Assembly: GCA_043736395.1 (NCBI GenBank)
Contig: JAYTCQ010000031.1
Span: 1-57,791 of the forward strand
Reading direction: 5' to 3'
Length of the DNA: 57,791 bases
Source of the DNA: JAFDVL01 sp043736395
Lineage (GTDB): Bacteria > Acidobacteriota > Blastocatellia > RBC074
Of this stretch, positions 49,513-56,375 are shown in pieces (positions within the stretch are counted from its first letter, which is position 1; each line of letters begins with the position of its first letter). The notes below the pieces were generated by a model, which saw only the letters and a list, made by a program, of their open reading frames with translations, was not told where the DNA came from and did no database searches. The position numbers and the translations under genes are program-made.

Positions 49513-51387
49513 TTACCCTACGAACTTACGCTGCCATAAGCGAAACATTAAAATTGTCCACAGTGGACTCCCTAAATCCCGGAGTCCGCTTTGATGGCGA
49601 TCCCACATATTTCTGACAGATTGCTGGTTAAGCAAAGAATCATGCTGATCAAATAACAAGCTATACGCTAAATCTTTCAAATCTCCGCGCAGCCATTCGG
49701 CCAGCGGAATGGAGAAGCCCATCTTCGGACGATTCAAAATTTCTTCGGGAACAATTTTCTTAATCGCTTCTTTGAAAATATATTTCCCAACACCATTTTT
49801 TAACTTCAAGCTTGATGGAATGCGCGCCGCGTTTTCCATAAATTCGTGATCCAGCAGCGGACAGCGAACTTCCAGCGAAACCGCCATACTCGCCCGATCA
49901 ACTTTTGTTAAAATATCGTCGACGAGATACGTTTTGATGTCCACGTATTGAACCCGTGAAAGCGGATCATCAGCCGGAGCGCGATCATAAAAATGCCGAA
50001 ACAGATCGAACGGATCGTATCCTTGCAGGCTTGTGGTCAAATCTCCGTTGAATAATCCGGTACTTTCTTTCGACATCAAGCCGTACACCGAATTGAAATA
50101 TGCCTGCGCGTGATCCAGTGAAATATTAGTTAACGTCGCCTTTGCGCGAAGCGGGCGCGGCAGCCAATCAGCCTGCGGATAAAGCGCGCCTGCCGTGCCA
50201 AACGCCATTTTCCTGAGAGATGCAGGAATCATCTGCCGGACGCGGTTTTCAGCTACATCAAAACGGTAGCGGCGATAACCGGCGAAATTCTCATCGCCTC
50301 CGTCACCGGAGAGCGCCACGGTGACAAATTCACGAGCGACTTGCGAAACATAATACGTCGGCACAGCGGATGAATCGGCGAAGGGTTCATCGTAATGCCA
50401 AGCTAATTTTTCGACGACAGAAACCGCATCAGGTGCGACGATGCGTTCGTGGTGGTCAGCGTTGACAGAAGCCGCGAATTTTTTTGCGGCGGCAGCTTCG
50501 CTATATTTCTCAGACGTAAAACCAATCGAAGCGGTTACAACGGGACGTCCGGTAATTTTTGTCATCATCGCGACGACGGCGGAAGAATCTACCCCACCGG
50601 AAAGAAAAGCGCCAAGTGGAACTTCACTCATCAAACGAGACCCAACCGAGTCGCGTAAGGACGAAATTAAATTTTCAGCCCATTCTTCTTCGCTGTGATC
50701 CTCGACTTGATTAAAGTTTAAATCCCAATATTCCTGCTCGCGAATGCTCTGCGCGTTGACGACCAGATAATGCGCGGGCTTCACTTTGCGAATGTGTTTG
50801 AAGATGGATTTTGGTGCCGGAATTGCCAGAAATGAAAAATAATCGGCTAAGGCCTGCACATCAATTTCGCGCGGGATTTCAGGGTCTTGAATCAGACATT
50901 TCACTTCAGAACCAAAACTAAATTTCCCCTTAAAATCTGAGTAATACAGCGGCTTTTTGCCCAGGCGGTCACGTGCTAACAACATCGAATTATTCCGCGA
51001 ATCCCAAATCGCGAACGCAAACATGCCGCTCAGCATCGCTACGCATTTTTCACCGAATTCTTCGTAAAGATGAACAATGGTTTCCGTGTCGGAGCGGGTT
51101 TGCAGCGTATGTCCCCGCTCTTCGACTAATTTGGCAAGCTTCTGATAATTATAAATTTCGCCATTGAAGACGATGGCAACTGTTCCGTCTTCATTGAAGA
51201 TCGGTTGATGTCCGCCGGAAACGTCAATAATGGAAAGTCGGCGATGTCCCAGTCCGACGGTATCTTTGACGTAAAATCCATCATCGTCCGGGCCTCGATG
51301 CGCAATCACATCCGTCATCTGCTTCAATAAAGCAGCATCAGCGCTAACTTTATTTTCGTAATTATAAATTCCTGCAATTCCACACAT
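49513..51387 (-). CDS. asnB: Asparagine synthetase-like amidotransferase (glutamine-hydrolysing)
   Basis: The 624-residue protein has Cys2 as the N-terminal nucleophile (MCGIAGIYNYE), the glutaminase features AHRGPDDDG, GHRRLSIID and FNGEIYNY, and the synthetase domain with the ATP-binding motif FLSGGVDSSAV and the following ALSGDGGDENFAGYRRY. The context among glycosyltransferases and its length fit the XrtA/PEP-CTERM amidotransferase-like group, which modifies polysaccharides, more than a housekeeping AsnB, but asparagine synthesis cannot be excluded. Confidence 0.9.
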   Translation of the reverse strand: MCGIAGIYNYENKVSADAALLKQMTDVIAHRGPDDDGFYVKDTVGLGHRRLSIIDVSGGHQPIFNEDGTVAIVFNGEIYNYQKLAKLVEERGHTLQTRSDTETIVHLYEEFGEKCVAMLSGMFAFAIWDSRNNSMLLARDRLGKKPLYYSDFKGKFSFGSEVKCLIQDPEIPREIDVQALADYFSFLAIPAPKSIFKHIRKVKPAHYLVVNAQSIREQEYWDLNFNQVEDHSEEEWAENLISSLRDSVGSRLMSEVPLGAFLSGGVDSSAVVAMMTKITGRPVVTASIGFTSEKYSEAAAAKKFAASVNADHHERIVAPDAVSVVEKLAWHYDEPFADSSAVPTYYVSQVAREFVTVALSGDGGDENFAGYRRYRFDVAENRVRQMIPASLRKMAFGTAGALYPQADWLPRPLRAKATLTNISLDHAQAYFNSVYGLMSKESTGLFNGDLTTSLQGYDPFDLFRHFYDRAPADDPLSRVQYVDIKTYLVDDILTKVDRASMAVSLEVRCPLLDHEFMENAARIPSSLKLKNGVGKYIFKEAIKKIVPEEILNRPKMGFSIPLAEWLRGDLKDLAYSLLFDQHDSLLNQQSVRNMWDRHQSGLRDLGSPLWTILMFRLWQRKFVG

Positions 51388-51581
51388 CCTGGTAACAATT
51401 TCCTAATTAGAATTTCTGGAGCTAAATCCCGCGTATGGTATGACTTCTTTTCTGGAAAAGAAAATACTTCTTCAAAATTTTAAAGTGTTTGACTCGTTAT
51501 TCTCTAGCTAAGGCACTCCTACCATATTTGTGGACGGATTAACATTGTGAGGTTTTCCAGTGCAAAACGAAAATTAATTAT

Positions 51582-52526
51582 TTAAAAACGAAGTCTTAAA
51601 TTCACCAATTTAAAAAGTATTTCGGGGAACACGTTCAAACTAAAGGCGATGAGTCTTCGCTTGATGCTGGGCTGGCGAGCAATGACTTCACGTAAATCAT
51701 AAGCCGCCGCCTGAAAATTTTTGGCAGCGAATTTGCGATGAAAGCGGCAATCATAATCTTCCGCTTCAACCCGTGTAATAAAATTGTCAGCTAATTCCCG
51801 TTGTTTCGCAGTGAGGTTAACGTTTGTTTTTAATTTAATAATTGAAGCGATCACATTTTTATAAAAATTTTCCGAACCGCTCGAAAGCGAATCGGGTCGT
51901 TTACGATATTTGACTAACACTTCGTTAGTGAAGGTAAATTGATAACCCGCCAAGCAAATTCTAAACCATAAATCCAAATCTTCAGAACCTTTGAGCGAAG
52001 GATCGAAGCCTCCCACTTTCGTGATAATTTCACGTTTAAAAATTGAAGAAATGAAAACGTTGCATTCACGAGAAATTAATTTGTCCAGGGTGATCGGCAA
52101 ACTTGAAGGATCACGATCCATAAATCGTTTGCCATCCCAGTAAGGAGTTCCAAAATATTCAGCGTTGGGATAGGCAAAATCTATTTTTGGATCAGCCTGG
52201 AAAAGGTTAAGCATCTTTTCCAGATAATGAGGCAACCAGAGATCATCACTATCGAGAATTGCCAGATACTTTCCTGTGGCGTGTTGCAACGCTGTATTTC
52301 TGGCTGCTGCCGGCCCGGCATTTTTTTGCTCAATCAAAACAATCCGGGCGTCTGCGTAGGATTTGACAACCTTCGAAGTCTGGTCAGTGGAACCATCGTT
52401 GACAATAATTAATTCAAAATCAGGGCAGGTTTGCGCTAAGACTGAATCAATGGTTTCGTTAATATAATTTGCTGCATTATGCGCGCACATCAAAATACTA
52501 ACGCTGGGCGCTTTACTCTCGTTCAT
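51582..52526 (-). CDS. Glycosyltransferase family 2
   Basis: The 314-residue GT-A enzyme begins PSVSILMCAHNAANYINETI, then LIIVNDGSTDQTS and ILDSDDLWLPHYLEKML with the DxD-like metal site, and a C-terminal GSEDLDLWFRICLAGYQF catalytic-base region. No membrane segments are seen. It is about 190 bases upstream of the amidotransferase gene, on the same strand, and belongs to the polysaccharide cluster. Confidence 0.92.
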   Translation of the reverse strand: MNESKAPSVSILMCAHNAANYINETIDSVLAQTCPDFELIIVNDGSTDQTSKVVKSYADARIVLIEQKNAGPAAARNTALQHATGKYLAILDSDDLWLPHYLEKMLNLFQADPKIDFAYPNAEYFGTPYWDGKRFMDRDPSSLPITLDKLISRECNVFISSIFKREIITKVGGFDPSLKGSEDLDLWFRICLAGYQFTFTNEVLVKYRKRPDSLSSGSENFYKNVIASIIKLKTNVNLTAKQRELADNFITRVEAEDYDCRFHRKFAAKNFQAAAYDLREVIARQPSIKRRLIAFSLNVFPEILFKLVNLRLRF

Positions 52527-52586
52527 GAAACTACTTCCTCATTTTCGGACAATGTTTTTTGTAGTGGGTCAGAAAAACAAATAAGG

Positions 52587-52895
52587 TTAGTTTGGGTAAA
52601 GAAAATTTTGTAATTGAAAACCTGTTTTATGTTCAAATTGTGCTTTTAGTGAGGGCAAATAATCATTGCTTTCGTCCAGCATAATTCGCTCGATGCGGCG
52701 TAATGGAAAGAAGACGGTGGAAGGAAAAATTCCGCTCTCTTTTTTAACCAGAATCTTAATTAATTCATCAAAACTGTTCAGATCAATTCCACGGACGACA
52801 ACACCTGCTGAATTCAGGTCTTCAATTAATCCCCAAAATTTTTCTCGTGGTTCAGCTAAGCTGATAATAATGCAAGCGCCTGGTTCAATCTTCAT
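52587..52895 (-). CDS. Hypothetical small protein (102 aa)
   Basis: I do not recognise the family. The layout is beta-alpha-beta: a first strand ACIIISLAEPREKFWGLIED, a strand GVVVRGIDLNSFDELIKILV, then FPSTVFFPLRRIERIMLDE with an unusual Arg/Glu pattern, and a C-terminal helix. The PREKFWG and VVVRGID elements suggest a binding or regulatory module. A good AAAGG site supports the start. It heads the minus-strand polysaccharide cluster, about 60 bases upstream of the GT2 gene. Confidence 0.75.
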   Translation of the reverse strand: MKIEPGACIIISLAEPREKFWGLIEDLNSAGVVVRGIDLNSFDELIKILVKKESGIFPSTVFFPLRRIERIMLDESNDYLPSLKAQFEHKTGFQLQNFLYPN

Positions 52896-53137
52896 TCATT
52901 ACCTTTACTAATAAAAACCTAGGAACGCTAAAAGCAGTTCCTAATGCTCTAAGTATACTTAAAAAATATTGCTTGTCAGCTTTTTTCGACTTTTCCGTCA
53001 ACAACAATAATTTATCGGGATTTTCTTCAGTCTGCCTGACAATTTCATCTTTGGTGTGCTATTCTGCGCGTCTTTTCTGAGCATTTATATTTTTTTTGCG
53101 AGCGATGTTTGGTAATCGCTCTATTTGAGGAGGCAGC
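52896..53137. promoter_or_regulatory. Divergent intergenic region between the polysaccharide cluster and sucD
   Basis: This 242-base AT-rich gap must hold promoters for both directions. A GAGGAGG ribosome-binding site at 53127-53133 belongs to sucD. No specific operator or RNA recognised. Confidence 0.5.
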
Positions 53138-54007
53138 TTGAGCGTTTTAGTTGATCAAAATACCCGTCTCATTGTCCAGGGCTTAACCGGCAAAGAAGGC
53201 ACCTTTCATGCGCTGCAAATGCGCGATTACGGAACAAACATCGTCGGTGGCGTGACGCCTGGAAAGGGCGGCACGACGCACGAAAAATTCGCTGTTTTTA
53301 ATACCGTCACCGATGCGGTTAACGAAGCCGGCGCGAATGCGACAGTAATTTATGTTCCGCCCCCTTTTGCTGCTGATGCGATTATGGAAGCCGCTGACGC
53401 TGGCATTGCCTTAATTGTGTGCATTACTGAAGGCATTCCGACGATTGATATGATTAATGTTTATCAATACGTCAGAGCGCGTGGCGTTCGATTAATCGGC
53501 CCGAATTGCCCCGGCGTTATTTCGCCCGGTAAATGCAAAGTCGGCATTATGCCAGCCCGCATTCATAAAGAAGGCAACATCGGCGTTGTTTCTCGTTCTG
53601 GAACGTTGACCTACGAAGCCGTCGGACAATTAACCGCGCTCGGTCTGGGACAATCCACCTGCATCGGCATCGGCGGCGATCCGATTATCGGGACTTCACA
53701 GCGTGAAGCGTTAGAGATTTTCAACGGCGATCCTGACACACACGCTGTCGTGATGATCGGTGAAATTGGCGGATCAGCGGAAGAAGAAGCCGCTGAATAT
53801 GTGAAGGCCCACATGACCAAACCCGTTGTCGGATTTATCGCCGGACAGACCGCACCTCCAGGACGTCGCATGGGACACGCCGGAGCCATCATCGCTGGTG
53901 GTAAAGGAACTGCCGCAGAAAAATTTGCGGCGATGGAAGCGGCAGGAATTCACATCGTGAAAAGTCCGGCTGATCTCGGCGCAAAAGTTAAAGAAGTACT
54001 CGGTTAA
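53138..54007 (+). CDS. sucD: Succinyl-CoA ligase (ADP/GDP-forming) alpha subunit
   Basis: The alpha subunit carries the CoA-binding Rossmann domain and the phosphohistidine. The 289-residue product has LIVQGLTGKEGTFHALQM, GGVTPGKGG, GPNCPGVISPGKCKVGIMP, VVSRSGTLTYE, and the active-site His in GHAGAI (His247, the counterpart of E. coli His246). The start is a TTG at 53138, supported by the GAGGAGG site, which is an unusual initiation codon. The partner sucC is not adjacent. Confidence 0.95.
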   Translation: MSVLVDQNTRLIVQGLTGKEGTFHALQMRDYGTNIVGGVTPGKGGTTHEKFAVFNTVTDAVNEAGANATVIYVPPPFAADAIMEAADAGIALIVCITEGIPTIDMINVYQYVRARGVRLIGPNCPGVISPGKCKVGIMPARIHKEGNIGVVSRSGTLTYEAVGQLTALGLGQSTCIGIGGDPIIGTSQREALEIFNGDPDTHAVVMIGEIGGSAEEEAAEYVKAHMTKPVVGFIAGQTAPPGRRMGHAGAIIAGGKGTAAEKFAAMEAAGIHIVKSPADLGAKVKEVLG

Positions 54008-54023
54008 TTTCCAAAGATTTTGA

Positions 54024-54058
54024 GTGAGAAGAAAGCGAAAATTGCGCTTTCTTCTCAC
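54024..54058. terminator. Candidate terminator of sucD
   Basis: GTGAGAAGAAAGCG (54024-54037) pairs perfectly with CGCTTTCTTCTCAC (54045-54058) around a 7-base loop, 17 bases past the sucD stop. The following T-run is weak. Confidence 0.7.
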
Positions 54059-54130
54059 TAAGAAAATTCTCCCCATCAGTTCTCCCCAATTAAAAACTAA
54101 CTCAGCAACCAACCCTTTAGGAGGATTGTG

Positions 54131-55084
54131 ATGATGAAACTACGTAGTAAATCGCGTTGTGTAATTTCGTGTTTTCTTGTAATCACGATTTTACTGGCAA
54201 CTTCGTGTACGGACTTACGTCCAGTGCAAAATTTCGGAGATATTGCTTCAGATGCCGCACGGCGTTTTCCCGTCTTGGCGCGTGATTTGAGCGCTTCGTG
54301 TCGGCGTCAAATTTATTTTCAGCACATTCGTGAAAATCGTTTTTCGCCTGAAAAAATGCAGGTGATGATTGATCCTTCCGCCGCGAACCGCGAAGCCGCT
54401 GCAATGTTCGAACCGTGCAAAAATTTTATCGAACAGGAACCGCGCCTCATTCAGGCAAATGGAGTTTTACTAAATTATTTGCAGACGATGGCGGCACTCG
54501 CATCTGACGATACGACGGCGCTGGATCGAAGTTTGAGCAATGTAGCCAACTCATTTAATGAGACGGGATTGTTTGAGGCGGCGCAAGTTCGTGCCGTGAA
54601 AGGCATCGCCGGATTTATTGTGAAAGCGGCAGAAGGCGGATACCGCAAATCCAAAATCAAAGAAGCCGTCGAAGAAAATAACGAACACGTCAAAGTCCTG
54701 ACCGAAGCGTTAAGCCGCATCGTAACGCAACAATATCAACTTCAACTCAATAATGAACGCGATGAATTGCGAAATTTTTATGTCACTGGAATGCGCGAAT
54801 TTGTGAGTTATCAAAAATCACTTCCACGAACTACGCCGGATGCTGTGAATGATCCGTTACCAATTATGACGATCAAGCGTCAATGGGATGTAGAAGACGG
54901 AGAGCTGCAAAAACGGCTTCGAGCGGCTGCGGCGTATAGCGAAATGATGAAAGAAATTCAAGCCGCGCATCAGGATTTATTTGATGGGCGCAACAAGCTG
55001 ACATCGCGGGAAGTCCTGCACAAAGCTCTCGCGTATGGATTAACCATTAACAATTTAGCCGAAGATTTTCGGCGTGCATTTTAG
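54131..55084 (+). CDS. Putative lipoprotein of unknown function (317 aa)
   Basis: A lipobox signal (FLVITILLATSC, Cys26) marks an outer-membrane or periplasm-facing lipoprotein. The mature part is almost wholly helical, with heptad-like segments such as LNYLQTMAALASDDTTALDR, IKEAVEENNEHVKVLTEALS and LQLNNERDELRNFYVTGM, suggesting a long helical bundle. It has no recognised domain. I use the ATG at 54131, seven bases after an AGGAGG site (a GTG at 54128 is also in frame). The next gene begins 12 bases after its stop, so the two form a unit. Confidence 0.75.
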   Translation: MMKLRSKSRCVISCFLVITILLATSCTDLRPVQNFGDIASDAARRFPVLARDLSASCRRQIYFQHIRENRFSPEKMQVMIDPSAANREAAAMFEPCKNFIEQEPRLIQANGVLLNYLQTMAALASDDTTALDRSLSNVANSFNETGLFEAAQVRAVKGIAGFIVKAAEGGYRKSKIKEAVEENNEHVKVLTEALSRIVTQQYQLQLNNERDELRNFYVTGMREFVSYQKSLPRTTPDAVNDPLPIMTIKRQWDVEDGELQKRLRAAAAYSEMMKEIQAAHQDLFDGRNKLTSREVLHKALAYGLTINNLAEDFRRAF

Positions 55085-55096
55085 AAAGGAGAAATT

Positions 55097-55486
55097 ATGC
55101 CTAAATTAACAGCCGATCAGGTTTTTCAACTCGCTCAGAGTTATCACAAATTCGCCCGCGAACTCGGAGATTATCGTTTCGCTGAATGGGATAAGCTAAC
55201 TGCGGCGGAACGTCAAACGCTCGAAACGAAAGAGCGATTGATCCGCAATTTTTCTTCAAGTTTCAATGGACTTTCCTTGAAAATGGAGCTGGACGCCTTG
55301 CAAGGAACGCTGGATAAAATTTCGAAAGCTTCGGCAGGAATGCAAAAGGCGCTAAAGAAATTAGCGACGATCAACAAAGTGCTGAACGTAGCGGCGTTGA
55401 TAATTTCTTTAGGGACTTCGGTGCTGACAGGCAACGTGAACGGAATTATCTCCGGCATTGATGACGTCCTGACCGCCTTCGAATGA
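55097..55486 (+). CDS. Small helical protein with C-terminal hydrophobic segment (129 aa)
   Basis: I do not recognise the family. The first 90 residues are helical and charged (LAQSYHKFARELGDYRFAEW, LEGTLDKISKASAGMQKALK-like phrases), and residues 97-121 (LNVAALIISLGTSVLTGNVN) are hydrophobic enough to enter or cross a membrane. There is no signal peptide. An AGGAG site precedes the ATG. It is coupled with the lipoprotein gene upstream. The helix-plus-hydrophobic-tail layout is seen in some pore-forming or export-associated proteins, but that is only a resemblance. Confidence 0.72.
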   Translation: MPKLTADQVFQLAQSYHKFARELGDYRFAEWDKLTAAERQTLETKERLIRNFSSSFNGLSLKMELDALQGTLDKISKASAGMQKALKKLATINKVLNVAALIISLGTSVLTGNVNGIISGIDDVLTAFE

Positions 55487-55494
55487 TAGGAAGC

Positions 55495-55528
55495 GCGTCC
55501 CGTCTGTAACTTTTGACAGACGGGACGC
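55495..55528. terminator. Hairpin terminator behind the helical-protein gene
   Basis: GCGTCCCGTCTGT (55495-55507) pairs perfectly with ACAGACGGGACGC (55516-55528), with an 8-base loop, 8 bases after the stop codon at 55486. Confidence 0.8.
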
Positions 55529-55613
55529 CTACTTCATCTGCATTTTCACTTGCAAACTTCCTCACAACGCGATATTCCATGCACGGCTTATTTTTATATT
55601 TTGAGGAGAATAA

Positions 55614-56279
55614 ATGAAGATATTTGTTGATAGTGCAAATTTGAATGAGATCAAGGAAGCCGTGAGTTTAGGCATCGTTGATGGTGTGACGACGAATCCA
55701 TCGCTGGTTGCGAAGGAAGGCAATAACATTGATTTTAAAGCGCACATGCTGAAAATCTGTGAGATTTTGAATAACCCGAAAGCTTCCGTGAGTGCTGAAG
55801 TTGTATCGCTCGAATACGACGCAATGGTTACTGAAGGACGCGAACTCGCGAAAATTCATCCATCAGTTTACGTCAAATTACCAATGACGAAAGCGGGATT
55901 ACAAGCGACTAATACGCTGTCGAGCGAAGGCATTCGCATCAATCAGACTTTGATTTTTAGTGCCGCGCAAGCGTTGATGTCCGCGAAAGCCGGATCGTCT
56001 TTTGTCAGCCCGTTCATTGGGCGTTTGGATGACATTGGAACGAGCGGAATGAATTTAATTCAGGAAATTCGTGAGATTTTTGACAACTACGAAATCAAAA
56101 CTGAAATTCTGGCAGCGAGCATTCGCGGCCCGCTTCACGTCATCGAAGCCGCTCGTGTCGGAGCCGATATTGGGACGATGCCATACAAAGTCATCGAGCA
56201 ATTGCTCAAGCATCCGCTGACGGATTCTGGTCTCGCGCAATTCATGAAGGACTGGGAAAAAACGCAGGGCGTTAAGTAA
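55614..56279 (+). CDS. Transaldolase / fructose-6-phosphate aldolase
   Basis: The 221-residue product is a short class I aldolase of the transaldolase/FSA family. It has MKIFVDSANLNEIKEA, GVTTNPSLVAKEG, VSAEVVSLEYDAM and the Schiff-base lysine in HPSVYVKLPMTKAG (Lys88, the counterpart of E. coli FSA Lys85), then SPFIGRLDDIGTSGM. Such enzymes handle fructose 6-phosphate or sedoheptulose 7-phosphate; the latter would connect to the heptose pathway of gmhA, but other transaldolases may exist. A GAGGAG-like site precedes the ATG at 55614. Confidence 0.92.
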   Translation: MKIFVDSANLNEIKEAVSLGIVDGVTTNPSLVAKEGNNIDFKAHMLKICEILNNPKASVSAEVVSLEYDAMVTEGRELAKIHPSVYVKLPMTKAGLQATNTLSSEGIRINQTLIFSAAQALMSAKAGSSFVSPFIGRLDDIGTSGMNLIQEIREIFDNYEIKTEILAASIRGPLHVIEAARVGADIGTMPYKVIEQLLKHPLTDSGLAQFMKDWEKTQGVK

Positions 56280-56283
56280 ATAA

Positions 56284-56374
56284 AATGCAGAAGCCCGCAC
56301 GAAGTAAGGGCGCCAGTACTCGACAAAATTTTTATTGAGTACTGGCGCCCTTACTTCGTGCGGGCTTCTGCATT
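56284..56374. repeat. Perfect 38-bp hairpin repeat, AATGCAGAAGCCCGCAC family, copy 2
   Basis: Arms 56284-56321 and 56337-56374 are perfect reverse complements around a 15-base AT-rich loop. It fills the gap between convergent genes (stops at 56279 and 56376). The outer part of the arm matches the repeat at 6281-6395. Confidence 0.95.
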
Positions 56375-56375
56375 C

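Noticed and set aside
49513..51387. Lasso-peptide cyclase role for the asparagine-synthetase-like protein
   Set aside because: It keeps the full glutaminase domain with Cys2 and lies among glycosyltransferases; lasso cyclases lack the nucleophilic Cys function and pair with B proteins.
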